Positions 55,216-64,000 of a DNA stretch of 64,000 nt are shown here, one piece after another. The DNA lies in NCBI RefSeq assembly GCF_017874425.1, contig NZ_JAGGLL010000009.1:83395-147394 (forward strand), given 5' to 3'. Source of the DNA: Clostridium punense (GTDB lineage: Bacteria > Bacillota > Clostridia > Clostridiales > Clostridiaceae). The translations under genes and the position numbers were made by a program. Under the pieces are notes generated by a model. The model was not told where the DNA came from. It saw nothing but the letters and a program-made list of their open reading frames with translations, and did no database searches. Positions within the stretch are counted from its first letter, which is position 1; each line of letters begins with the position of its first letter.

Positions 55216-55755
55216 TTACTTACCAGTCTTACCTTCTTTACGTCTGATAACCTCATCAGAGTACTTAATACCTTTTCCTTTATAAGGCTCTGGTTTTCTC
55301 CAAGATCTTATGTCAGCAGCTACAGCTCCAACTAATTCCTTGTTGATACCTTTTACTATTATAGTGTTAGCATCTGGAGTTTCAAAAGTAATTCCTTCAA
55401 CTGACTCTACTTCTACTGGATGAGAGAATCCAAGGTTTAATGTTAGGTTCTTACCTTTTAGTGCTGCTCTATATCCAACACCAACTAATTGTAATGTTCT
55501 AGCATAACCATTAGTTACTCCGATTACCATGTTATTTATTAATGCTCTTGTTAATCCGTGAAGAGCTCTATGTTCTTTTACATCGCTTGGTCTTGTTACA
55601 ACCACTGAATTATCTTCTATAGCTATGTTTATATCTTTTGCCATTGCTTTAGTTAATTCGCCTTTTGGTCCCTTAACTGTTACAACGTTGTCTGGTGTTA
55701 CTGTAACTGTTACACCACTTGGTATAGCTATTGGAAGTCTTCCTATTCTTGACAT
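55216..55755 (-). CDS. rplF: 50S ribosomal protein L6
   Basis: The 179-residue protein has [17 protein letters not shown] and the conserved C-terminal [22 protein letters not shown]. It lies near the factor-binding region of the 50S subunit, 23 bp after rpsH. Confidence 0.97.
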   Translation of the reverse strand: MSRIGRLPIAIPSGVTVTVTPDNVVTVKGPKGELTKAMAKDINIAIEDNSVVVTRPSDVKEHRALHGLTRALINNMVIGVTNGYARTLQLVGVGYRAALKGKNLTLNLGFSHPVEVESVEGITFETPDANTIIVKGINKELVGAVAADIRSWRKPEPYKGKGIKYSDEVIRRKEGKTGK

Positions 55756-55778
55756 AATTGCACCTCCTGTTCAATAAA

Positions 55779-56177
55779 CTACCAGATATAGCAGATAACT
55801 TCTCCACCTAATCCTAATTTTCTAGCATCTCTATCTGTAACGATTCCTTTTGAAGTTGATATAACAGCAACTCCTAATCCGTTAAGTACCTTTGGAATAT
55901 CCTCATTCTTAGAGTAAACTCTTAATCCTGGCTTAGATATTCTCTTTAATCCTGTGATAACTCTTTCTTTGTTTTGACCATACTTCATTGTAAGTCTTAA
56001 CATAGAAACAGATCCATCTTGATATTCTTCTATATTTTTAAGATATCCTTCTTGAAGCATTATATTTGCGATAGCCTTCTTTATTGTTGAAGAAGGAACC
56101 TCTACTATTTCGTGTCTAACAACATTTGCATTTCTTATACGAGTTAGCAAATCTGCGATAGGGTCAGTCATAACCAT
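55779..56177 (-). CDS. rpsH: 30S ribosomal protein S8
   Basis: The 132-residue protein has [16 protein letters not shown] and the C-terminal [34 protein letters not shown] 56177 has GGAGG eight bases upstream; a second ATG two codons later is possible. It binds helix 21 of 16S rRNA. Confidence 0.97.
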   Translation of the reverse strand: MVMTDPIADLLTRIRNANVVRHEIVEVPSSTIKKAIANIMLQEGYLKNIEEYQDGSVSMLRLTMKYGQNKERVITGLKRISKPGLRVYSKNEDIPKVLNGLGVAVISTSKGIVTDRDARKLGLGGEVICYIW

Positions 56178-56208
56178 TTGTTGTGCCTCCTTTCATATGT
56201 TCTGTATA

Positions 56209-56394
56209 TTACCAACTTGCCTTCTTGCATCCAGGAATTTGTCCTTTATAAGCAAGTTCTCTGAAACAAATACGGCAAATACCAAATTTCTTTAATACAG
56301 AGTGTGGTCTTCCACATAGTCTGCATCTTGTGTAAGCTCTAGTTGAATACTTAGGCTCTTTTTTCCATTTTTCTATCAAAGCTTTACGTGCCAC
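56209..56394 (-). CDS. rpsN: 30S ribosomal protein S14 type Z (zinc)
   Basis: This is the short 61-residue zinc form of S14. The four Cys lie in [21 protein letters not shown]. It stands in the spc operon between rplE and rpsH as usual. Confidence 0.97.
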   Translation of the reverse strand: MARKALIEKWKKEPKYSTRAYTRCRLCGRPHSVLKKFGICRICFRELAYKGQIPGCKKASW

Positions 56395-56409
56395 GTAATT
56401 CCCTCCTTA

Positions 56410-56952
56410 TTACTGAGCAAATGGCATTCCAAGGAATCTTAATAACTCTCTTGCTTCCTCGTCTGTCTTTGCAGTAGTTACAAATATTATATCCATTCCT
56501 CTTACTTTGTCGATTTTATCATACTCAACTTCAGGGAATATTAATTGTTCTTTAATTCCTAATGCATAGTTACCTCTGCCATCGAATGACTTTGAAGGAA
56601 CTCCTCTGAAGTCTCTAACTCTTGGTAAAGCAATATTCATTAATTTATCTGCAAACTCATACATTTTAGCTTTTCTTAATGTAACTTTACATCCTATTGG
56701 CATGTTTTCTCTTATTTTGAAGTTAGCAACTGATTTCTTTGCTCTAGTTAATACTGGCTTTTGTCCAGTGATTAATTGTAAATCACCAGTAGCAGCATCT
56801 AAAACCTTAGAGTTATCTTTAGCTTCTCCAACTCCCATGTTTATAACTATTTTCTCAAGCTTTGGTACTTCCATGATATTTTTGTATCCGAACTTCTCCA
56901 TCATAGCTTGAACTACTTCATTATTATATTTTTCTTGTAGTCTTGCAACCAT
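56410..56952 (-). CDS. rplE: 50S ribosomal protein L5
   Basis: The 180-residue protein has [18 protein letters not shown] and [30 protein letters not shown]. It binds 5S rRNA and contacts the 30S subunit. It lies 22 bp after rplX. Confidence 0.97.
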   Translation of the reverse strand: MVARLQEKYNNEVVQAMMEKFGYKNIMEVPKLEKIVINMGVGEAKDNSKVLDAATGDLQLITGQKPVLTRAKKSVANFKIRENMPIGCKVTLRKAKMYEFADKLMNIALPRVRDFRGVPSKSFDGRGNYALGIKEQLIFPEVEYDKIDKVRGMDIIFVTTAKTDEEARELLRFLGMPFAQ

Positions 56953-56974
56953 TAGTTAAACCTCCTTTCGCGAA

Positions 56975-57289
56975 TTAGAATGTTTCTCCGCACTTTTTGC
57001 ACACTCTTACTTTTGTGCCATCTTCTAATATTTTATTGCTTATTCTAGTTACACTTTTGCATTTTTCGCAGTATAACATAACTTTAGAACTGTTAATAGC
57101 TCCCTCAACGTGAACTATTCCACCTGTCATATTTTGTCTGCTTGGTTTTTGATGCTTTGTTACTACATTAACATCTTTAACAACCACTTTTCCAGTTTTA
57201 GGATAAACAGCTAGAACTTCTCCTATTTTGCCTTTATCTTTTCCTGAAATAACCATTACAGTGTCATTTTTTCTAACATGAACTTTCAT
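56975..57289 (-). CDS. rplX: 50S ribosomal protein L24
   Basis: The 104-residue protein has a KOW segment (VRKNDTVMVISGKDKGKIGEVLAVYP). A C-terminal four-Cys ribbon (CEKC and CKKC) probably binds zinc. It starts 50S assembly. It lies 17 bp after rplN. Confidence 0.97.
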   Translation of the reverse strand: MKVHVRKNDTVMVISGKDKGKIGEVLAVYPKTGKVVVKDVNVVTKHQKPSRQNMTGGIVHVEGAINSSKVMLYCEKCKSVTRISNKILEDGTKVRVCKKCGETF

Positions 57290-57306
57290 TTTAGCTACCT
57301 CCTATC

Positions 57307-57675
57307 CTATAGTACTTCAGGTGCAAGTGATAGAATTTTTGTAAACTCTTTGTCTCTTAGCTCCCTAGCAACAGGTCCGAAGATACGAGTTCCTCTTGGA
57401 TTTTTATCTTCTTTTATAATAACAGCTGCGTTCTCATCAAATCTGATATAAGTCCCGTCTGCTCTTCTTAAACCTTTAACTGATCTAACAATAACTGCCT
57501 TAACAACGTCACCTTTTTTAACAACTCCACCTGGTGTTGCACTTTTGACGCTAGCAACAATTATATCTCCGATGTTTCCCCATTTTCTATGAGAACCACC
57601 TAATACTCTAATACACATTATTTCTTTAGCACCAGAGTTGTCTGCCACTTTTAATAATGTTTGTTGTTGTATCAT
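57307..57675 (-). CDS. rplN: 50S ribosomal protein L14
   Basis: The 122-residue protein begins [27 protein letters not shown] and ends [18 protein letters not shown]. It forms part of an intersubunit bridge. It lies 24 bp after rpsQ. Confidence 0.97.
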   Translation of the reverse strand: MIQQQTLLKVADNSGAKEIMCIRVLGGSHRKWGNIGDIIVASVKSATPGGVVKKGDVVKAVIVRSVKGLRRADGTYIRFDENAAVIIKEDKNPRGTRIFGPVARELRDKEFTKILSLAPEVL

Positions 57676-57699
57676 GTTAAATACCCTCCTTTCAGTTAA

Positions 57700-57954
57700 C
57701 TATTTAGCTCTTTCCATGATTTCAACAAGTCTCCATCTCTTATCTTTAGATAATGGTCTTGTTTCCATTATTAATACTCTATCGTTAACTTTTGCTTCGT
57801 TATTCTCATCATGAGCTTTAAATTTAGTTGTTCTGTTAACTGTTTTTCCGTATAGCGGATGTCTTACTTTAGTTTCAACCGCAACTACTATTGTTTTATC
57901 CATTTTATCAGAAACAACTCTTCCAATTCTAGTTTTTCTATTTCCTCTTTCCAC
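57700..57954 (-). CDS. rpsQ: 30S ribosomal protein S17
   Basis: The 84-residue OB-fold protein has [29 protein letters not shown] and [18 protein letters not shown]. It lies 21 bp after rpmC in the standard order. Confidence 0.97.
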   Translation of the reverse strand: MERGNRKTRIGRVVSDKMDKTIVVAVETKVRHPLYGKTVNRTTKFKAHDENNEAKVNDRVLIMETRPLSKDKRWRLVEIMERAK

Positions 57955-57975
57955 AAGACGAACCTCCTTTCAGTA

Positions 57976-58188
57976 TTACTGTTCAAAAGCCCTTAATTCT
58001 TCTTCTCTAAGGATGGTTTTAATTTGGGCTATAGATTTTTTAACCTGCTTTATTCTCATTGGGTTTTCTAACTGTCCTGTAGCTAATTGAAATCTTAGGT
58101 TAAATAATTCTGTTTTAAGGTCAGTTAATCTTGTATTTAAATCTTGAGGAGTACTTTGTCTCAATTCTTTTAATTCATTAGCCTTCAT
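57976..58188 (-). CDS. rpmC: 50S ribosomal protein L29
   Basis: The 70-residue helical protein starts [22 protein letters not shown] used ATG 58188 with GGTGG upstream; the longer frame lies within rplP. It overlaps the rplP stop by 11 bp. It sits near the exit tunnel. Confidence 0.96.
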   Translation of the reverse strand: MKANELKELRQSTPQDLNTRLTDLKTELFNLRFQLATGQLENPMRIKQVKKSIAQIKTILREEELRAFEQ

Positions 58189-58621
58189 TGATTTCACCAC
58201 CCATTTCCTCAAAATCTCTTCTTGTCACAAACTTAGTTTTCACTGGTAGTTTGTGAGATGCAAGTCTCATTGCTTCTCTTGCAGCTTCTTCAGAAACTCC
58301 AGCTATTTCAAATAACACTCTGCCTGGTTTAACTACTGCTACCCAGTATTCTGGTGAACCTTTACCAGATCCCATACGTGTTTCAGCTGGTTTCTCTGTA
58401 ACTGGTTTATCAGGGAAGATTTTTATGAAAACCTTTCCTCCTCTTTTTACATATCTATTTATAGCAATTCTGGCAGACTCGATTTGGTTACTAGTAATCC
58501 ATCCGCACTCAGTTGCTTGTAATGCGAAATCTCCATATGCTATGAAGTTACCTCTTGTAGCCTTACCTTTCATTCTGCCACGTTGTACCTTACGATGTTT
58601 AACTCTTTTAGGCATTAACAT
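58178..58621 (-). CDS. rplP: 50S ribosomal protein L16
   Basis: The 147-residue protein has [23 protein letters not shown] and then [32 protein letters not shown]. It helps place A-site tRNA. ATG 58621 follows GGAGG; a second ATG two codons on is possible. Confidence 0.97.
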   Translation of the reverse strand: MLMPKRVKHRKVQRGRMKGKATRGNFIAYGDFALQATECGWITSNQIESARIAINRYVKRGGKVFIKIFPDKPVTEKPAETRMGSGKGSPEYWVAVVKPGRVLFEIAGVSEEAAREAMRLASHKLPVKTKFVTRRDFEEMGGEINEG

Positions 58622-58648
58622 GTCAAATTCCTCCTTCCTTACACGTTT

Positions 58649-59314
58649 TTATGCGTTAGCTTCTTCCTTTACAACTTTTTTTGTAGGAAGAACTTCTCCT
58701 CTATAAACCCAAACCTTAACACCAATTTTTCCGTATATTGTATCTGCTTCTGCAAATCCATAATCGATGTCAGCTCTTAAAGTTTGTAGTGGAATTGTTC
58801 CTTCGTGGTATTGCTCAGTTCTTGCAATCTCAGCTCCACCTAATCTTCCTGAACAAGCAGTTTTAACTCCTTTAACTCCTGTTCTCATTGCTCTTTGAAT
58901 TGTTTGCTTCATTGCTCTTCTGAAAGATATTCTCTTTTCTAATTGAGCTGCTATATTTTCAGCCATAAGTTGAGCATTATTCTCAGGAGCTTTTACTTCA
59001 ACTATATTAATTAAAACATTTTTATCTGTAACAATGTTTTTTAATTGAACTTTTAAATCTTCTATACCTTGACCGCCTTTTCCTATAACCATTCCTGGTT
59101 TAGCAGTATGTATATTAATTTTAACTCTTTTAGCAGCTCTTTCTATCTCAATCTTAGATATTCCAGCTGTAAATAGTCTTTCTTTTAAATACTCTCTAAT
59201 TTGATTATCTTCAACTAAATTATCTGCAAAGTTTTTGCTGTTTGCATACCATTTAGCGTCCCAATCTTTAATTACACCAACTCTTAGGCCGTGTGGATGT
59301 ACTTTTTGTCCCAC
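58649..59314 (-). CDS. rpsC: 30S ribosomal protein S3
   Basis: The 221-residue protein has [24 protein letters not shown] and the KH loop [17 protein letters not shown]. It lies at the mRNA entry. It follows rplV by 16 bp. Confidence 0.97.
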   Translation of the reverse strand: MGQKVHPHGLRVGVIKDWDAKWYANSKNFADNLVEDNQIREYLKERLFTAGISKIEIERAAKRVKINIHTAKPGMVIGKGGQGIEDLKVQLKNIVTDKNVLINIVEVKAPENNAQLMAENIAAQLEKRISFRRAMKQTIQRAMRTGVKGVKTACSGRLGGAEIARTEQYHEGTIPLQTLRADIDYGFAEADTIYGKIGVKVWVYRGEVLPTKKVVKEEANA

Positions 59315-59330
59315 TCTATATCCCTCCTTC

Positions 59331-59666
59331 TTATGCTCTTTCTTTAACTACTAGAGTTATATGACTAGTTCTTTTAGCGATTCTAAATGCTCTACCTTGA
59401 GCGTGTGGTCTAAATCTCTTTAATGTTGGACCTTGACCAGTATGTGCTTCTGCAACATATAATCTGCTTCTATCTAAATTTAAGTTGTTTTCTGCATTTG
59501 CAACAGCTGATTTTAAAATTTTATTAACAACTATTGCTGCATCTTTTGGAGTATATTGTAATATAGCAAAAGCTTCATTTACATTTTTTCCTCTAATTAA
59601 ATCAAGAACTATTCCAACTTTCATTGGAGACATTCTTATATATCTAGCTATAGCTTTAGCTTCCAT
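59331..59666 (-). CDS. rplV: 50S ribosomal protein L22
   Basis: The 111-residue protein has [29 protein letters not shown] and the tunnel loop [20 protein letters not shown]. The loop shows no obvious macrolide-resistance deletion. It lies 22 bp after rpsS. Confidence 0.97.
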   Translation of the reverse strand: MEAKAIARYIRMSPMKVGIVLDLIRGKNVNEAFAILQYTPKDAAIVVNKILKSAVANAENNLNLDRSRLYVAEAHTGQGPTLKRFRPHAQGRAFRIAKRTSHITLVVKERA

Positions 59667-59688
59667 TGTTAGTTTCCTCCTTCCCGTA

Positions 59689-59970
59689 CTATCTCACTTT
59701 GCTTGATTTAGCTTTATCAATGTGACCTTTGAAAGTTCTAGTTAAAGCAAATTCTCCTAATTTATGTCCAACCATATCTTCTTGAACATATACTGGAACG
59801 TGTTTTCTTCCATCATGAACAGCGATAGTGTGACCTATCATTTGTGGGAAAATTGTAGAGCTTCTTGACCAAGTCTTTATTACTTTTTTCTCACCATTTT
59901 TGTTCATTTCATTAATTTTATTTAAAAGTGATTCTTGTACAAAAGGTCCTTTTTTAATTGATCTACTCAC
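59689..59970 (-). CDS. rpsS: 30S ribosomal protein S19
   Basis: The 93-residue protein starts (M)[16 protein letters not shown] used GTG 59968-59970, which has AAGGGAGG upstream; the longer ATG frame would add nine residues absent from the family. It lies in the 30S head beside S13. Confidence 0.95.
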   Translation of the reverse strand: MSRSIKKGPFVQESLLNKINEMNKNGEKKVIKTWSRSSTIFPQMIGHTIAVHDGRKHVPVYVQEDMVGHKLGEFALTRTFKGHIDKAKSSKVR

Positions 59971-60035
59971 TATTAGTGGCCTCCCTTCATGAAACATATA
60001 CGTAATTCAGAAGAGAATGTTATATTCTCTTCTGG

Positions 60036-60869
60036 TTACTTACCATTTCTCTTCTTAACAATAAACTTGTCAGAATACTTTTTGTTCTTTCTAGTTTTGT
60101 ATCCAAGTGCTGGTTTACCCCATGGAGTAAGTGGACTTGGATGTCCGATTGGAGATTTACCTTCTCCTCCACCGTGTGGGTGGTCGTTAGGGTTCATTAC
60201 AGAACCTCTTACTGTAGGTCTGATACCCATATGTCTTTTTCTACCTGCTTTACCTATTTTAACAATTTCATGAGTTAAGTTAGAAACTGTTCCTATTGTA
60301 GCTCTGCAGTTAATTCTTACATATCTAGTTTCTCCACTTGGAAGTCTTACGATAGCATATTCTCCTTCTTTAGCCATTAACTGAGCTGAAGAACCTGCTG
60401 ATCTTACTAGCTGAGCACCTTTTCCAACTTGTAATTCTATGTTGTGAATTACTGTACCAACTGGTATGTTAGCTATTGGAAGAGTATTACCAACTTTAAT
60501 ATCTGAATCTGGACCAGAAACTATAACATCTCCAACTTTTAATCCTACTGGAGCTATTATGTATCTTTTCTCTCCATCAGCATAGTTAACTAATGCAATG
60601 TAAGCTGATCTATTTGGATCATACTCAATAGTTGCAACTTTTGCTGGAATACCATCTTTAGTTCTTTTGAAATCTATTAATCTATATTTTTGTTTCGCTC
60701 CACCACCGTGGTGACGAACAGTTATTTTACCTTGAGCATTTCTACCACCAGTCTTCTTTTTAGCTACAAGAAGTGATTTCTCAGGCACATTTGTTGTTAT
60801 TTCTTCAAATGTTGCCATAGTCATATTTCTTCTAGAAGGTGTGGTAGGGTTAAACTTTTTAACTGCCAT
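60036..60869 (-). CDS. rplB: 50S ribosomal protein L2
   Basis: The 277-residue protein begins [25 protein letters not shown]. It has [39 protein letters not shown] with the conserved His-rich loop near the peptidyl-transferase centre. The length is standard. Confidence 0.97.
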   Translation of the reverse strand: MAVKKFNPTTPSRRNMTMATFEEITTNVPEKSLLVAKKKTGGRNAQGKITVRHHGGGAKQKYRLIDFKRTKDGIPAKVATIEYDPNRSAYIALVNYADGEKRYIIAPVGLKVGDVIVSGPDSDIKVGNTLPIANIPVGTVIHNIELQVGKGAQLVRSAGSSAQLMAKEGEYAIVRLPSGETRYVRINCRATIGTVSNLTHEIVKIGKAGRKRHMGIRPTVRGSVMNPNDHPHGGGEGKSPIGHPSPLTPWGKPALGYKTRKNKKYSDKFIVKKRNGK

Positions 60870-60923
60870 TAGGTTTCCCTCCTTCTTTATCGCTTATCTG
60901 GCTCTAGCCAATAAATGCTATTA

Positions 60924-61217
60924 TTACATTCCTTCAAAGAATTCAATTGTTTTGCTGTCTTCAGTTAATGTTACAACTGCTTTTTTGAAGTCTGCTCTTT
61001 TTCCAACGTGAACTCCAACTCTCTTAGTTTTTCCTAAGTTTCTTAGAGTTTTAACATCTTCAACTTTAACTCCAAATACTTCTTCAACAGCTTTTTTTAT
61101 TTGAACCTTATTAGCGTGTATGTCAACGATGAAAGTGTATTTCTTGTCAGCCATTGCTGCCATACTTTTTTCAGTTATAACAGGTTTTCTTATAATATCA
61201 TGGCTAGTCATTTTCAT
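60924..61217 (-). CDS. rplW: 50S ribosomal protein L23
   Basis: The 97-residue protein has [35 protein letters not shown]. It lines the exit tunnel and docks trigger factor. The start shares one base with the rplD stop (TAATG). Confidence 0.97.
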   Translation of the reverse strand: MKMTSHDIIRKPVITEKSMAAMADKKYTFIVDIHANKVQIKKAVEEVFGVKVEDVKTLRNLGKTKRVGVHVGKRADFKKAVVTLTEDSKTIEFFEGM

Positions 61218-61837
61218 TATACATACACCTCCTCAATTTTTGATACAGCATCCTTAGTTACCATAAGTTTTTCATACTTTAATATATCATAAACATTTAT
61301 GTTATTTACTGGTACTACTGCTACTCCTGGTAAGTTTCTAGCTGATTTATAAACATTTTCGTTAGACTCAGCTACAACGATTAAAGTTTTCTTTGCTTCG
61401 AATGCATTTAAAACTTTTATCATTTCTTTTGTTTTTGGTGCATTGAAGTCTAAGCTTTCTAATACGATCATCTCGTTATCTTGAACCTTAGAAGTTAATG
61501 CTGATTTCATAGCTGTTCTTCTCATGCTCTTTGGAACTGAAACTCTGTAATCTCTTGGTTTTGGTGCAAATACTATACCACCTTTGATCCATTGTGGAGC
61601 TCTGATTGAACCTTGTCTTGCTCTACCAGTTCCTTTTTGTCTCCATGGCTTTATTCCACCGCCACGTACTTCAGCTCTTGTTTTAGCGCTTTGAGTACCT
61701 TGTCTTTTATTAGCAAGTTGTGCTAAAACAACTTGATGCATAGCATCTTTGCTAATTTCAACAGCGAACACGCTTTCATTTAATTGGATATCTCCAACTT
61801 CTTTTCCTTCTTTATTAAACACTTTTAATGTAGGCAT
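61217..61837 (-). CDS. rplD: 50S ribosomal protein L4
   Basis: The 206-residue protein has [26 protein letters not shown], the tunnel loop typical of L4. In some bacteria L4 also represses the S10 operon through its leader. The strongly structured leader before rpsJ makes that worth testing here. Confidence 0.97.
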   Translation of the reverse strand: MPTLKVFNKEGKEVGDIQLNESVFAVEISKDAMHQVVLAQLANKRQGTQSAKTRAEVRGGGIKPWRQKGTGRARQGSIRAPQWIKGGIVFAPKPRDYRVSVPKSMRRTAMKSALTSKVQDNEMIVLESLDFNAPKTKEMIKVLNAFEAKKTLIVVAESNENVYKSARNLPGVAVVPVNNINVYDILKYEKLMVTKDAVSKIEEVYV

Positions 61838-61854
61838 TCTGCATCCTCCTTTCC

Positions 61855-62484
61855 CTAAGCTTTAACAGCGTCTCTAATTACTACAAGACCTTTGTTTGGT
61901 CCAGGTATTCCGCCTTTTATAAGAATAATATTCTTTTCAGGAATTACTCTTACTACTTCTAGGTTTAATACTGTAGTATTAACATTACCCATATGTCCAG
62001 GCATTTTTTTGTTTTTGAAAGTTCTTGAAGGATCTGATGAAGCTCCCATAGAACCTACTGCTCTGTGGAATTTAGAACCGTGACTCATTGGTCCTCTGTG
62101 TGCATTCCATCTCTTAATTACGCCTTGGAATCCCTTTCCTTTAGAAACTCCTGAAACGTCAATTTTGTCTCCTGCAGCAAATATATCAGCTTTTAATTCT
62201 GATCCAACTTCGAATGAGCTTACATCTTGTAATCTAAACTCTTTCACGTGTCTCTTTACAGCAACTCCAGCCTTAGCAAACTCACCTTTTCTTGGTTTAT
62301 TCACTAGGTTCTCTCTTAAGTCACCAAAACCTACTTTTATTGCTTCATATCCATCTTTTTCTATAGTTTTCTTTTGAATAACTACGCATGGACCTGCTTC
62401 AACTACTGTAACTGGCACAACTTTTCTGTTCTCATCAAATATCTGAGTCATTCCAAGTTTTTTACCCATTATAGCTTTTTTCAT
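61855..62484 (-). CDS. rplC: 50S ribosomal protein L3
   Basis: The 209-residue protein begins [16 protein letters not shown]. It has [37 protein letters not shown] near the catalytic centre. The gap to rpsJ is 114 bp, longer than elsewhere in the operon, and contains two hairpins. Confidence 0.97.
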   Translation of the reverse strand: MKKAIMGKKLGMTQIFDENRKVVPVTVVEAGPCVVIQKKTIEKDGYEAIKVGFGDLRENLVNKPRKGEFAKAGVAVKRHVKEFRLQDVSSFEVGSELKADIFAAGDKIDVSGVSKGKGFQGVIKRWNAHRGPMSHGSKFHRAVGSMGASSDPSRTFKNKKMPGHMGNVNTTVLNLEVVRVIPEKNIILIKGGIPGPNKGLVVIRDAVKA

Positions 62485-62598
62485 TAAAATACACCTCCTA
62501 CTTATTAGCGGATCACCTTAGTGATCATAATAGTTAGTAATAGTTATCTATTACCCGTACCTCATCTGTGTAGCATTAATGCTCACTTCTATGTACGC
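62485..62598. promoter_or_regulatory. Structured rpsJ-rplC intergenic region
   Basis: Two stems can form on the minus strand: GATCAC/GTGATC (about 62517-62533) and a larger GTAC-ended stem containing AGCATTAATGCT (about 62551-62596). They may uncouple rplC from rpsJ or serve as processing sites. Confidence 0.4.
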
Positions 62599-62907
62599 CT
62601 ATAATTTTATTTCGATATCTACGCCTGCTGGTAAGTCTAATCTCATTAATGCATCAACTGTTTTTGGTGATGGACTTAATATATCGATTAGTCTCTTATG
62701 AGTTCTGATTTCGAACTGCTCTCTTGAATCTTTGTACTTGTGTGGAGCTCTTAAAATTGTTACTATATCTTTTTCAGTTGGTAGTGGTACTGGACCAGCT
62801 ACTTTTGCTCCTGTAGATTTAGCAGTTTCAACGATTTTTTCAGCTGATTGATCAAGTATTGTGTGATCAAATGCTTTTAATCTTATTCTAATTTTTTGTT
62901 TTGACAT
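62599..62907 (-). CDS. rpsJ: 30S ribosomal protein S10
   Basis: The 102-residue protein has [31 protein letters not shown] and [34 protein letters not shown]. It is part of the 30S head and also the NusE elongation factor. It is the first gene of the S10 operon. It follows a leader of about 205 nt that contains a GC-rich structured part. Confidence 0.97.
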   Translation of the reverse strand: MSKQKIRIRLKAFDHTILDQSAEKIVETAKSTGAKVAGPVPLPTEKDIVTILRAPHKYKDSREQFEIRTHKRLIDILSPSPKTVDALMRLDLPAGVDIEIKL

Positions 62908-63113
62908 TGTATTCCCTCCTTTTCATCGCACGCTATTACTTCTTACGTACAACAGCGGATGTTCTGTAAACTGTTCCTGGTGTTGCATACACAATGCGCA
63001 AACCAAATCCAGCACAGACCCCGTCGCCCGATTCGTGATCAGGACATGCTCGGTTAAGAATTCCCCCGGAAGCCCGGCAACCTCTTACCTCATCGCTGTT
63101 ACCACATTGCAAC
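62908..63113 (-). ncRNA. Structured leader of the S10 operon
   Basis: The leader of about 205 nt is far more GC-rich than its surroundings and can fold. Visible stems are CCGG-GCTT-CCGG (63065-63076), CCTGAT-CACGA-ATCGGG, GCAT-TGTGT-ATGC and AACAG/CTGTT near the 3' end. It starts at the rpsJ promoter. S10 leaders bind L4 in some bacteria. I cannot match this one to a named family. Confidence 0.55.
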
Positions 63114-63119
63114 TTCTAC

Positions 63120-63148
63120 AGTATACAATAATTTAGTCCTTTTGACAA
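63120..63148 (-). promoter_or_regulatory. Promoter of the S10 ribosomal operon
   Basis: The minus strand shows -35 TTGTCA (63143-63148), a 17-bp spacer and -10 TATACT (63120-63125). This points to a start near 63113. Confidence 0.8.
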
Positions 63149-63659
63149 GAGTTTTTTTCTCATTTTATGATTTTAATCAAGTAAACTTATGACCATATAT
63201 GTAATGAATTATTTTTCACTTATTTTTCCAAATACATAAGTCACTCAAATTTAATTTTATCCCAATCATTGTAAATTAATTCATTATTATAATTAATTAT
63301 CATACTTTAGGAAACTTTTTATTTTCTTCAAATTAACCTACATATAATTTTATTTCCCTATATGATATAGGTTCTTAAATTAATACTGCTACTTATTATA
63401 ACTGTTATCTATTTTCTTTTCAATACATCTTTTTATTTCTAAAACATTATAAATGTTCATAAAACTCTTTTTTATTCTCACTCACTATCGCTATATACTT
63501 AACATCTTTTCCACTGCTTATTCCAAACTCTTTTATTGAGTTAATAACCAGATTTAAATTTTATAATTATATTTATTTTAAACTACAATAATCTTCACAA
63601 TGCGCATTTTTTCAGGTTCAATTCATAACCCGAGTTAACTCAGACTCTAGATATAGGCC
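63149..63659. other. Gene-free gap between tuf and the S10 promoter
   Basis: About 510 bp of AT-rich sequence has no supported gene. A short palindrome GAGTTAACTC is seen near 63632. Nothing else stands out. Confidence 0.5.
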
Positions 63660-63701
63660 TCAAAAAATAATAGAGAGAAGGGCGTCCCCTTCTCTCTACA
63701 A
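63660..63701 (-). terminator. Intrinsic terminator after tuf
   Basis: The 11-bp stem AGAGAGAAGGG/CCCTTCTCTCT (63672-63697) is followed on the minus strand by TATTATTTTTTG. Confidence 0.88.
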
Positions 63702-63868
63702 CCTAGGTTTTAACTGTGCACATCTTTTCTAAAAACATTTTAGAATTTTATTTATAAGATCCAGTAGTCATACTCTACCACCTTTTCTTATTTTAATTTA
63801 TAAGCTTATATATTTTTAAGTTATTCTCTTAAATACCATTAAGTAGTTTAACTATACTATTCTTACTA

Positions 63869-64000
63869 CTATTTAACTATAGCAGTAACAACTCCTGATC
63901 CTACTGTTCTTCCACCTTCTCTGATAGCGAATCTTAATCCCTCATCCATTGCGATTGGGTTTATTAATTCAACGTTCATGTCGATGTGGTCTCCTGGCAT
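63869..64000 (-). CDS. tuf: Elongation factor Tu, C-terminal fragment
   Basis: The last 43 codons read [21 protein letters not shown] and then [21 protein letters not shown], with stop TAG at 63869-63871. This is the C-terminal beta-barrel of EF-Tu, which carries aminoacyl-tRNA to the ribosome. The rest lies beyond the right edge. A terminator about 170 bp downstream separates tuf from the S10 operon. Confidence 0.97.
   Translation of the reverse strand: MPGDHIDMNVELINPIAMDEGLRFAIREGGRTVGSGVVTAIVK

Overview
The window is an AT-rich, low-GC Gram-positive chromosome segment that fits a Clostridium-type glutamate-fermenting anaerobe. The evidence is strong GGAGG ribosome-binding sites, the S10-spc-alpha ribosomal block in clostridial order, the germination amidase CwlD, a ferredoxin-linked keto-acid oxidoreductase, phosphotransbutyrylase and butyrate kinases, and a complete methylaspartate pathway. 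The proteins closely resemble those known from C. tetanomorphum and C. tetani, but the species cannot be fixed from sequence alone. Almost every gene lies on the minus strand. The one clear exception is a short plus-strand unit at 18060-19252.

Layout, left to right in window coordinates (transcription runs mostly right to left). 1-2148: start of glmS behind a glmS ribozyme, then glmM (amino-sugar and cell-wall precursor supply). 2579-6734: a SHOCT-like protein, an MFS exporter, a YhbD-type regulator, a bactofilin-like protein and a DUF1294 membrane protein. 6944-13657: an energy operon, buk-ptb-buk and an ATPase, followed by a 2-oxoacid:ferredoxin oxidoreductase (ferredoxin, alpha, beta, gamma). 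14037-17699: cdaA-cdaR (c-di-AMP synthesis) and an FAD protein. 18060-19252: an unknown membrane-anchored protein and a 40-residue secreted-type peptide. 19655-26189: a thioredoxin/flavin reductase pair, a TPR membrane protein, several tiny membrane proteins and an ECF sigma/anti-sigma pair. 26326-38827: the methylaspartate pathway. 38971-42523: cwlD, a DUF2325 protein and a Na/phosphate symporter. 42795-62907: rpsI-rplM, truA, the ECF transporter module and the alpha, spc and S10 ribosomal operons. 63869-64000: the 3' end of tuf.

The metabolic core is colinear with its chemistry. A GntR regulator is followed by glutamate mutase (mamA, glmL, glmE), methylaspartate ammonia-lyase, two-subunit mesaconase/fumarase, and a citrate-lyase-type citramalate lyase (citD, citE, citF) with its activating enzymes citC and citX. 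Together they convert glutamate to acetate, pyruvate and ammonia. The keto-acid oxidoreductase and the ptb/buk genes would turn keto acids into acyl-CoA, then acyl-phosphate and ATP.

Beyond the genes, the window holds three copies of a small MITE-like element (61, 160 and about 177 bp) with shared inverted ends, all placed in 5' leaders. It also holds a looser family of about 58-bp stem-forming repeats, a shared 12-bp operator at the yhbD/bactofilin locus, a palindrome overlapping the oxidoreductase promoter, two Fur-like boxes, and an unusually GC-rich structured leader before rpsJ. No rRNA, tRNA, CRISPR array, transposase or prophage was seen.
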